Below, one piece after another: positions 1 through 5,654 of a DNA stretch of 8,845 nucleotides. The stretch comes from an uncultured Oscillospiraceae bacterium. GTDB lineage: Bacteria > Bacillota > Clostridia > Oscillospirales > Acutalibacteraceae. The notes under the pieces are model-generated. The model had not been told where the DNA came from and made no database searches. It was given only the letters and a program-made list of their open reading frames with translations. The translations under genes and the position numbers were made by a program. Position 1 is the stretch's first letter. Each line of letters starts with the position of its first letter. The stretch covers positions 1 to 8,845 of the forward strand of contig URPQ01000069.1 in assembly GCA_900549755.1 (NCBI GenBank), in the 5' to 3' direction.

Positions 1-591
1 TATGATATATGGCAGCATACCTCAAAAGGGCGCATAGACGGCATAAGCGGCAATGTGGATATGAATATAATGTATAATAATATATTTACAATAGAACTTA
101 CTCCTGTTGCTCCTATTGAGCCGTCTACAACACCTATCAAGAAGTCTAATGAGGAAATTGCGCGGGAAGTTATGGCGGGCAAGTGGGGCAACGGCGAAGA
201 TCGCAAAAACCGTTTAACAGCAGAAGGTTACGATTATAATGCTATTCAAGCGATTGTAAACGAACTGGCTGATCCTAAGCCCGTACTTAAGAGTAATGAC
301 AAGATTGCCAAAGAGGTAATGTCAGGCAAATGGGGTAACGGTAATGAGCGTAAAACACGATTAACTCAGGCAGGATACAATTATGACGCTATTCAGAATA
401 TAGTAAATGGACTGGCGACTTCGGCAAAGTCTGTTGAGCCTTCGTATGTAACATATACGGTAAAGCGAGGAGACACTTTGTCTGGTATTGCCTCTAAATT
501 TGGTACTAGCTATAAAAAGATAGCGGCAGATAATGGAATAAATAATCCTAATAAGATTTATGTAGGACAGCAATTAAAAATTTACAAATAA
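1..591 (+). CDS. Phage endolysin, GH25 muramidase C-terminal part with two CW_7 repeats and LysM (5' truncated by window)
   Basis: The reading frame is open from base 1, so the gene starts upstream of the window. The first codons give YDIWQHTSKGRIDGISGNVD, which matches the end of the GH25 (lysozyme M1-type) catalytic barrel. The GTG at 55 is therefore internal and not the start. After a short linker come two ~41-residue repeats (bases 145-267 and 292-414) containing EVMxGKWGNG and RLTxxGYxYxAIQxIVN, typical of the Cpl-7 (CW_7) cell-wall-binding module. A C-terminal LysM domain follows (bases about 454-588; YTVKRGDTLSGIA and NPNKIYVGQQLKI). In the family, GH25 cleaves the MurNAc-GlcNAc bond of peptidoglycan and the two other modules hold the enzyme on the wall. 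Its likely job is host lysis at the end of the phage cycle. A holin gene is not in view. A host autolysin is possible but less likely beside an integrase. Confidence 0.88.
   Translation, partial: YDIWQHTSKGRIDGISGNVDMNIMYNNIFTIELTPVAPIEPSTTPIKKSNEEIAREVMAGKWGNGEDRKNRLTAEGYDYNAIQAIVNELADPKPVLKSNDKIAKEVMSGKWGNGNERKTRLTQAGYNYDAIQNIVNGLATSAKSVEPSYVTYTVKRGDTLSGIASKFGTSYKKIAADNGINNPNKIYVGQQLKIYK
145..414 (+). repeat. Two tandem CW_7 (Cpl-7-like) wall-binding repeats inside the endolysin
   Basis: The units at 145-267 and 292-414 encode 41 residues each, and 28 of the 41 are identical. Both keep the GKWGNG core and the GYxYxAIQxIVN helix. At DNA level many synonymous positions differ, so the duplication is old rather than recent. 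In the Cpl-7 endolysin family such repeats bind the peptidoglycan muropeptide and are usually present in two or three copies. Confidence 0.85.
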
Positions 592-607
592 TAAGTAAAT
601 AGAATTT

Positions 608-657
608 TAGGGAACAACTCTCATGTTAATTCATAAGAGCTGTTCCCTATTTTTTTT
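608..657 (+). terminator. Rho-independent terminator after the endolysin gene
   Basis: Arms 608-621 and 636-649 form a 14-bp stem with one A-C mismatch, a 14-nt loop, and a run of eight T (650-657) directly after it. It lies 16 bases past the endolysin stop. The integrase ends at 664 on the other strand, so the hairpin also sits just past that gene. On that side the T-tract is weak (CTAAAATTC), so the hairpin may work in both directions but best for the endolysin. Confidence 0.9.
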
Positions 658-663
658 GCATTT

Positions 664-1827
664 TTACAAATTGTCTAATGCCGACAATTCTTTAATAGCA
701 TTATTCTCAATAAAGTGAACATAAATGTTATAAGTTGTACTTACCTTAGCGTGTCCAAGCATTTGAGCGATGGTTTTTAAATCTATTTTTTTCGCGATAG
801 CCAATGTTGCGAAAGTGTGTCTTAAAACATGAAGCCCGCTATTTTGTATTGAAGTACTAACTTGTTTTTGAATGGTGTTAAAAGATCTTCGCAAATTTCT
901 ACGATTCAAGGGTGTCCCGACAGTAGTAATAAACACTCTATTGTCAGGATTTAAATATTGTTTGTTTTTTTCTTGAATTTTATTTAAAGCATTTACTGCC
1001 TGTTGTGTCAAATAGACTGTTCTTTTCCCTCTATTTGTCTTAGGCGACGATATGATTTCTTTTGTCTTTTTACTATCATTGTCAATCTGTATAATTGAAG
1101 CAGAAGATGAAACTATTAATTTTTTATTTTTTAGATCAATATCTTTCCATTTTAACGCACAGGCTTCGCCAATTCTTAGACCTGTGTAAATTAAAAAAAT
1201 GATTTCATAAATATATAAATTTTTGGTGCTTTGTGTTATATCTGTATTTTTTGCCAGTTCAAGTATCTTATTTACATCTCGTTCTGTAAGGCATTCTATA
1301 TCTTTGGTTTTAGTTATTACTTGTGTTTCTGACGGAATTGTAACTATACTCAAAGGGTTAAATTTTATATCGTTTTTTAATACCGCCATTTTTAAACAGT
1401 TGTTAATTGTATTGTAGGTTTTAACAATAGTAGCTCTTGAATAGTCGTCCGAAACCAAAATGTTAATATATTTTTGAAAAATATCAGAATCTAATTGCCC
1501 CATTTGAAATTTTGCTATATCATAAGGCGCAATACGGCAATTTAAACAATTTTGGATTCCATTATACGTTGTAGGCTTTACAGAATTCTTTTTATAAAGT
1601 TCTGCCCACTGTTGAAAATATTCTGCAAATGTCATTTTAATGATCGTTAATTTATCGATTGATGAAATAGATTGCTCGTATTCTCTTGCTTTTTCTCTGG
1701 CGCTGGTTTTATTTTTTGCAGTAAATTTCTTATATACCTTTTTACCATTATTATCTACACCATAAAACTTTTGTAAAGTTACCGAGCCACTCTTGTTTAA
1801 GATAAAAGTTCCGTCTCTGTATGCCAT
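664..1827 (-). CDS. int: Tyrosine-recombinase phage integrase
   Basis: This 387-residue protein has the normal length and layout of Tn916/phage-type integrases. Residues ~1-50 (KFYGVDNNGKKVYKKFTAKN) resemble the small N-terminal arm-DNA-binding domain. Residues ~66-165 form the helical core-binding domain. The catalytic domain follows, with R218 in TGLRIGEA, K263 in SPKTNRGKR, H333 and R336 in HVLRHTFAT, H359 in LGHAKVSTT, and the nucleophile Y369 in YNIYVH. The full active set is present, so the enzyme looks intact. In this family it joins attP to attB by strand exchange through a 3'-phosphotyrosine link. The start at 1827 is supported by AAGGGG 8 bases upstream. The gene reads away from the tRNA and toward the endolysin. 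Its own promoter is seen at 1880-1908. No excisionase gene is visible between it and the tRNA. Confidence 0.95.
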   Translation of the reverse strand: MAYRDGTFILNKSGSVTLQKFYGVDNNGKKVYKKFTAKNKTSAREKAREYEQSISSIDKLTIIKMTFAEYFQQWAELYKKNSVKPTTYNGIQNCLNCRIAPYDIAKFQMGQLDSDIFQKYINILVSDDYSRATIVKTYNTINNCLKMAVLKNDIKFNPLSIVTIPSETQVITKTKDIECLTERDVNKILELAKNTDITQSTKNLYIYEIIFLIYTGLRIGEACALKWKDIDLKNKKLIVSSSASIIQIDNDSKKTKEIISSPKTNRGKRTVYLTQQAVNALNKIQEKNKQYLNPDNRVFITTVGTPLNRRNLRRSFNTIQKQVSTSIQNSGLHVLRHTFATLAIAKKIDLKTIAQMLGHAKVSTTYNIYVHFIENNAIKELSALDNL

Positions 1828-1879
1828 TTTATTCCCCTTTTTTTTTGCAAAATTTTAAAATAATTCTTTACTATTTCTT

Positions 1880-1908
1880 ATTATACCACTGGATTTAAGG
1901 TTTGTAAA
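1880..1908 (-). promoter_or_regulatory. Promoter of the integrase gene
   Basis: On the minus strand TTTACA (1908-1903) is followed by a 17-bp spacer and a perfect TATAAT (1885-1880). Transcription would start near 1873, giving a leader of about 45 bases before the integrase ATG. The -35 box lies 5 bp from a 12-bp tandem repeat, so proteins bound there could affect this promoter. Confidence 0.75.
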
Positions 1909-1913
1909 GTTAA

Positions 1914-1937
1914 AATCGCATACTTAATCGCATACTT
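1914..1937. repeat. Exact tandem 12-bp repeat, probable integrase arm-type or regulator site
   Basis: AATCGCATACTT occurs twice with no gap (1914-1925 and 1926-1937). It lies between the integrase promoter and the tRNA, where the attP arm of a tRNA-targeting phage should be. The integrase has an N-terminal arm-binding domain, which in related recombinases recognises short direct repeats beside the core. Binding by Int or by a repressor cannot be told apart from sequence. Confidence 0.6.
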
Positions 1938-1950
1938 CAAAGATAATTAA

Positions 1951-1980
1951 ATGCCATTGGATACCATTAAATATCATTTT
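1951..1980. repeat. Three imperfect tandem 10-bp units in the attachment region
   Basis: ATGCCATTGG, ATACCATTAA and ATATCATTTT follow each other without gap and fit ATRYCATTNN. Adjacent units share 7 of 10 bases. The spacing is close to one helical turn, so bound proteins would line up on one face of the DNA. They could be a second class of integrase or excisionase site. The sequence is AT-rich, so chance is a real alternative. Confidence 0.4.
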
Positions 1981-1998
1981 GAAAGTAATAAAAAGTAT

Positions 1999-2046
1999 AA
2001 AAGAAATCCTCTAAAACCCTTTATTTATGCGGGTTTCAGAGGATTT
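1999..2046 (-). terminator. Terminator downstream of tRNA-Thr
   Basis: Arms 2031-2046 and 2004-2019 pair over 16 positions with one mismatch and an 11-nt loop. On the minus strand the stem is followed by CTTTT. It begins 6 bases past the encoded CCA of tRNA-Thr, so it would end the tRNA transcript and shield the integrase region from it. Confidence 0.75.
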
Positions 2047-2052
2047 TGAAAC

Positions 2053-2128
<76 letters not shown>

Positions 2129-2149
2129 ATATATGTTCGCGACTTTGTT

Positions 2150-2178
2150 ATTATACGATAAAGCGCGAACAATGTCAA
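2150..2178 (-). promoter_or_regulatory. Consensus promoter of tRNA-Thr
   Basis: The minus strand has an exact TTGACA (2178-2173), a 17-bp spacer and an exact TATAAT (2155-2150). Transcription would start near 2143, about 15 bases before the mature 5' end. A full-consensus promoter is expected for a strongly expressed stable RNA and shows the tRNA does not depend on readthrough from tgt. Confidence 0.88.
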
Positions 2179-2226
2179 GTAAAAAATCTATATTTTTCAA
2201 AAATAAAGAAAACTGTTTTAAATTTA

Positions 2227-3357
2227 TCAAATGCGTGTTGACAATATTTCTTCCTTTTCCCGCTTGAACTCGGCAAAGCAGCCGTTATCAAGCGCGTTTC
2301 TTATATCCTCCATAAGATGATTGTAAAACCACAAATTATGCATAACCGTAAGCCTTTGCGAAAGCATTTCCTGACTTTTAAGCAAATGCCTGATATACGC
2401 CTTGCTGTACCTGCTGCAAACAGGGCAGCCGCAGTTTTCGTCTATCGGGGACATATCGTACTCATATTTTTTATTGTTGAGGTTTATAATTCCCTTTGAA
2501 GTAAACAAATGCCCGTGGCGCGCGTTGCGGCTCGGCATTACGCAGTCAAACAAATCAACCCCGCGTTCCACGGCGTTGAGTATATTCGCGGGCGTTCCCA
2601 CACCCATTAAGTAACGTATTTTATTTTGCGGCATATGCGGCGTTACGTTATCAATTATATCATACATAACCTCGGTAGGCTCGCCCACGGCAAGCCCGCC
2701 TATTGCGTAGCCGTCAAGCTCCAGCTCGGCTATTCTTTTCATATGCTCGACCCGCAAATCGGTATAGGTGCAGCCCTGGTTTATTCCGAAAAGCATTTGC
2801 TCTGGGTTTACCGTTCCCGGCATTGCATTTAACTCCGCCATTTTCTTTTTGCAGCGCGCAAGCCAGCGCGCGGTGCGCTCGCAGGAGGCTTTGGAGTATG
2901 AATACTCCGCGGGGTTTTCAACACATTCATCAAACGCCATGGCGATTGTAGAACCTAAGTTTGACTGTATTGTCATACTTTCCTCAGGACCCATAAAGAT
3001 ACGTCTGCCGTCCACATGTGAAGCAAAGGTAACCCCCTCTTCGGTTATATGGCGCAGGCTTGCAAGCGAAAACACCTGAAACCCGCCCGAATCGGTTAAA
3101 ATAGGTCCGTCCCAGGTTGTAAACCTATGAAGACCGCCGCAGCCGCGTATGACCTCGTCGCCCGGGCGGACGTGCAAATGGTAGGTATTTGAAAGCATTA
3201 TCTGGCAGCCGAGAGTTTTTAAGTCCTCGGCGGAAACTGCTCCCTTAATTGCCGCGGCGGTTGCCACGTTCATAAACGCGGGGGTCTGAACGGTGCCCCT
3301 GTTGGTTGTAAATTCGGCGCGCCGCGCGCTGCCCTCTTGTTTTAAAAGCTTATACAT
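2227..3357 (-). CDS. tgt: tRNA-guanine transglycosylase
   Basis: This 376-residue cytosolic enzyme swaps guanine-34 of GUN-anticodon tRNAs (Asp, Asn, His, Tyr) for preQ1, the entry of the base into tRNA in queuosine synthesis. The family signature is complete: base-binding D89 in TDSGGFQVFSL, D143 in FDECV, GGLAVGE (220-226), nucleophile D271 in FDCVMPSRNARHG, and the zinc site C309, C311, C314 and H340 with the usual 26-residue step to His. The common bacterial IVQGG loop reads INQGC here (192-196). The start is set by AAGGGA about 8 bases upstream. It lies 20 bp after queA on the same strand, so the two are almost certainly one transcript in pathway order reversed (QueA acts after Tgt). No clear terminator follows before the tRNA-Thr promoter. 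Confidence 0.97.
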   Translation of the reverse strand: MYKLLKQEGSARRAEFTTNRGTVQTPAFMNVATAAAIKGAVSAEDLKTLGCQIMLSNTYHLHVRPGDEVIRGCGGLHRFTTWDGPILTDSGGFQVFSLASLRHITEEGVTFASHVDGRRIFMGPEESMTIQSNLGSTIAMAFDECVENPAEYSYSKASCERTARWLARCKKKMAELNAMPGTVNPEQMLFGINQGCTYTDLRVEHMKRIAELELDGYAIGGLAVGEPTEVMYDIIDNVTPHMPQNKIRYLMGVGTPANILNAVERGVDLFDCVMPSRNARHGHLFTSKGIINLNNKKYEYDMSPIDENCGCPVCSRYSKAYIRHLLKSQEMLSQRLTVMHNLWFYNHLMEDIRNALDNGCFAEFKREKEEILSTRI

Positions 3358-3377
3358 ACATCTATTCCCTTATTATT

Positions 3378-4400
3378 TTATAAAATCAGCATTGCGTCGC
3401 CGAAGCTGAAAAAGCGGTATCTTTCCTTTACGGCGGTATTGTAGGCGTTCATCACGTTATCGTATCCCGCAAAGGCGGAGACCAGCATTATAAGCGTGCT
3501 TTCGGGCAGGTGAAAATTGGTTATAAGCCCGTCCATACACTTAAATTCAAAGCCGGGGTAAATGAAAATATCGGTGTCTCCCGAGCACTCTTTTATCTCG
3601 CCGTATTTCTTTGCGCAGCTTTCAACCGTGCGGCAGGATGTAGTGCCGACACATATTACCCTGCCGCCGTTTTTGCGGGTCTCGTTTATGGTTTTCGCCG
3701 CTTCCTCGGGTATGTAATAATGCTCGGTGTGCATTTTGTGCTGCGTTACGTCCTCTACCTTAACGGGTCTGAAAGTGCCGAGCCCCACATGCAGCGTAAC
3801 ATAGGCTATATTTACGCCCATAGCCTTAATGCTTTCAAGCATTTCCTTTGTAAAGTGCAGACCCGCGGTAGGCGCGGCGGCAGAGCCCGCGTCCTTTGAA
3901 TATACCGTCTGGTAGCGTTCCTTATCCTTTAGCTTTTCCTTTATATACGGCGGTAGGGGCATTTGCCCCACCTCATCAAGCACCGCGAAAAAATCGCCCT
4001 CGCAGGCAAATTCTATCATACGGTTGCCGTCCTCCAAAACGTCGGTCACGGTTGCCGTCAGCTTATCGGAAAACCTGAATTTATACCCCGTTTTAGCCTT
4101 TTTGCCGGGGCCCGCAAGGCACTCCCAGAGCTTATTGCCGTGTTGCCGTAAAAGCACAAATTCCACCACCGCGCCCGTATCCTCCCGCGTACCGTAAAGC
4201 CGCGCGGGTAAAACGCGGGTATTGTTAAGCACAAGGCAGTCGCCGGGCTTTAAAAACTCGGGCAGGTCATAAAAATGCTTATGCTCTATTTTCCCACCGT
4301 TTCGCGGCAGCACCATAAGCCTTGAAGAATTTCTCGGCTCAACGGGCGTCTGCGCTATAAGCTCCTCGGGCAGTTCGTAATAAAAATCGCTTGTTTTCAT
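3378..4400 (-). CDS. queA: S-adenosylmethionine:tRNA ribosyltransferase-isomerase
   Basis: QueA moves and rearranges the ribosyl part of S-adenosylmethionine onto preQ1 already in tRNA, giving epoxyqueuosine. The 340-residue length is normal. Motifs seen, in order, are the N-terminal MKTSDFYYELPEELIAQTP, NNTRVLPARL (59-68), GSAAAPTAGLHFT (172-184), HVGLGTFRPV (204-213), VGTTSCRT (251-258), ITNFHLPESTLIML (293-306) and the end FSFGDAMLI. The open frame reaches back to 4502, but those 34 extra residues match nothing in the family and would overlap the promoter, so the start is placed at 4400. Its ribosome site is weak (GTGGA, about 7-9 bases upstream). It is first in a queA-tgt operon. The final reductase (QueG or QueH) and preQ1 genes are not in the window. 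Confidence 0.96.
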   Translation of the reverse strand: MKTSDFYYELPEELIAQTPVEPRNSSRLMVLPRNGGKIEHKHFYDLPEFLKPGDCLVLNNTRVLPARLYGTREDTGAVVEFVLLRQHGNKLWECLAGPGKKAKTGYKFRFSDKLTATVTDVLEDGNRMIEFACEGDFFAVLDEVGQMPLPPYIKEKLKDKERYQTVYSKDAGSAAAPTAGLHFTKEMLESIKAMGVNIAYVTLHVGLGTFRPVKVEDVTQHKMHTEHYYIPEEAAKTINETRKNGGRVICVGTTSCRTVESCAKKYGEIKECSGDTDIFIYPGFEFKCMDGLITNFHLPESTLIMLVSAFAGYDNVMNAYNTAVKERYRFFSFGDAMLIL

Positions 4401-4442
4401 AAAATAATCCACAACTTCTTTGATATTTCGGCATAAAATAAA

Positions 4443-4471
4443 TTGACAAACATTATCTGTAATGTTATATT
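4443..4471 (+). promoter_or_regulatory. Promoter of asd-dapA-dapB
   Basis: A perfect TTGACA (4443-4448), 17-bp spacer and TATATT (4466-4471) read toward asd, with a start near 4478 and a leader of about 68 bases. The spacer is filled by an inverted repeat, AACATTA-TCTG-TAATGTT. The promoter occupies the start region and early transcript of the opposing queA promoter, so both cannot be bound by RNA polymerase at once. Confidence 0.78.
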
Positions 4472-4511
4472 TAATTATATTGCATAAGGCAATATAATTC
4501 AAGATTGAATT
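4449..4511. repeat. Three consecutive perfect inverted repeats in the queA/asd intergenic region
   Basis: These are AACATTA/TAATGTT (4449-4455, 4460-4466), AATTATATTGC/GCAATATAATT (4473-4483, 4489-4499) and AATTCAA/TTGAATT (4496-4502, 4505-4511). The first fills the asd promoter spacer, the second covers the queA spacer and -10, and the third covers the queA -35. They could be operators for regulators of either operon, or hairpins at the 5' ends of the two transcripts. The region is AT-rich, which raises the chance rate for the 7-bp pairs but not much for the 11-bp one. Confidence 0.6.
4474..4502 (-). promoter_or_regulatory. Promoter of queA-tgt
   Basis: On the minus strand TTGAAT (4502-4497), a 17-bp spacer and a perfect TATAAT (4479-4474) point toward queA, with a start near 4467 and a leader of about 67 bases. 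The whole spacer lies inside an 11-bp inverted repeat (4473-4499). Confidence 0.75.
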
Positions 4512-4526
4512 TTAAAAAATGTCTTC

Positions 4527-4533
4527 AGAAGGA
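4527..4533 (+). promoter_or_regulatory. Ribosome binding site that fixes the asd start
   Basis: AGAAGGA lies 12 bases before the ATG at 4546. The earlier in-frame ATGs at 4519 and 4534 lie before it or touch it and so cannot use it. The spacing is slightly long. Confidence 0.7.
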
Positions 4534-4545
4534 ATGTGTTTTCAA

Positions 4546-5628
4546 ATGAAAAAGTACAATGTCGGTATAATCGGCGCTACAGGAATGGTAGGTCAGCGCT
4601 TTGCGCTGCTGCTGCATAATCACCCGTGGTTCAATGTGACCGCGCTTGCCGCAAGCGCAAATTCAGCCGATAAAAAATATACCGACGCAATAGGCAGCCG
4701 CTGGGCTATGAAAGAGCCTATTCCCGAGAATTTGCGGGATATGACCGTTTTTGACGCCGAGCGCGATATTGATAAAATAACCGAACGGGTAGATTTCGTT
4801 TTCTGCGCCGTTAATATGAAAAAGGACGAAATAAAGGCGCTTGAAGAAAAATATGCAAAGCATGAGTGCCCCGTTGTTTCCAATAACAGCGCGCACCGTT
4901 TCACGCCCGACGTGCCTATGATAATACCCGAAATAAACGCCGGGCACCTTGAAATAATACCCGCGCAGAGAAAGCGCCTCGGCACAAAGCGCGGCTTTAT
5001 TGCGGTTAAATCCAACTGCTCGCTGCAAAGCTATGTGCCCGCCCTATACCCGCTCGATGAAAAATTCGGTGTTGAAAGGGTGCTGGTTTCCACCTATCAG
5101 GCAATTTCGGGTGCGGGCAAAACCTTTGAGCGCTGGCCCGAAATGATAGATAACGTTATCCCCTTTATAGGCGGCGAGGAAGAAAAGAGCGAAAAAGAGC
5201 CGCTTAAAATTTGGGGCAAAATAGAAAACGGCGAAATAGTACCGGCAGAAAGCCCGAAATTCACCGCTCAGTGTATTCGCGTGCCGGTATCGGACGGTCA
5301 TTTAGCCTCAGTTTTCGTTGATTTTAAAAAGAAACCCACCAAAGAAGAAATACTTGAAATATGGGCGAACTATTCGGGCGAGCCGCAAGCGCTCTCCCTG
5401 CCGCACGCGCCCAAGCAATTTTTACATTATTACACCGAGGACGATATGCCGCAAACCAGACTTTGCAGAGATTCTGAGGGCGGTATGGCAATATCCGTCG
5501 GGCGCTTGCGCGAGGATACGCAGTATGATTACAAGTTTGTCTGCGTATCGCACAATACCCTGCGCGGCGCTGCGGGCGGCGCGGTGCTTTTAGCCGAATT
5601 ATTATGTGCAAAGGGTTATATGGACTGA
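4546..5628 (+). CDS. asd: Aspartate-semialdehyde dehydrogenase, archaeal/fungal-type branch
   Basis: Asd reduces L-aspartyl-4-phosphate with NADPH to aspartate semialdehyde, the branch point to lysine/diaminopimelate and to threonine and methionine. From the ATG at 4546 the protein has 360 residues. It shows the NADP-binding GATGMVGQ (10-17), SNNSAHR (112-118), the active cysteine C158 in KSNCSLQ, QAISGAG (185-191), catalytic H252 in RVPVSDGH, and NTLRGAAGG (337-345). The HPWF segment near the N-terminus, the RVPVSDGH context and the length fit the archaeal/fungal-type subfamily better than the E. coli type. It is first in asd-dapA-dapB; dapA starts 26 bases after its stop. No lysine riboswitch fold was seen in the short leader. 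Confidence 0.96.
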   Translation: MKKYNVGIIGATGMVGQRFALLLHNHPWFNVTALAASANSADKKYTDAIGSRWAMKEPIPENLRDMTVFDAERDIDKITERVDFVFCAVNMKKDEIKALEEKYAKHECPVVSNNSAHRFTPDVPMIIPEINAGHLEIIPAQRKRLGTKRGFIAVKSNCSLQSYVPALYPLDEKFGVERVLVSTYQAISGAGKTFERWPEMIDNVIPFIGGEEEKSEKEPLKIWGKIENGEIVPAESPKFTAQCIRVPVSDGHLASVFVDFKKKPTKEEILEIWANYSGEPQALSLPHAPKQFLHYYTEDDMPQTRLCRDSEGGMAISVGRLREDTQYDYKFVCVSHNTLRGAAGGAVLLAELLCAKGYMD

Positions 5629-5654
5629 TTTTATAAGAAACGGAGTGGTCTTTT

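Larger units (their letters stand above)
1..2052. mobile_element. End of a prophage next to tRNA-Thr (partial)
   Basis: An endolysin gene and a tyrosine integrase lie side by side, and the integrase's 5' side faces the 3' end of a tRNA gene. This is the usual layout of a phage integrated at a tRNA. The stretch is clearly more AT-rich than the chromosomal genes from 2227 onward. The phage continues off the left edge. The exact junction cannot be fixed because the other attachment site is outside the window; it may lie inside the 3' half of the tRNA. The call of a phage rather than another integrative element rests on the endolysin. Confidence 0.8.

Noticed and set aside
1223..1417. Plus-strand 64-codon hydrophobic frame opposite the integrase
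   Set aside because: Its hydrophobic look comes from the complement of integrase codons; no ribosome site and the integrase is intact.
2129..2171. LexA-like box near the tRNA-Thr promoter (CGAAC occurs twice)
   Set aside because: The Gram-positive box needs CGAAC and GTTCG four bases apart; here the half-sites are far apart and do not form it.
2160..2226. Possible terminator after tgt
   Set aside because: Only short A/T stems (AAAAC/GTTTT and TATTTTT/AAAAATA) are present and they are not convincing; the tRNA promoter follows directly.
3510..3899. Plus-strand 129-codon open frame opposite queA
   Set aside because: Antisense shadow of queA; no recognised domain, no ribosome site, and queA is clearly the coding strand.
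4401..4545. Lysine riboswitch before asd or preQ1 riboswitch before queA
   Set aside because: The leaders are under 70 bases. The lysine riboswitch is much longer, and no preQ1-type A-rich tail pairing into a hairpin loop followed by an expression platform was found.
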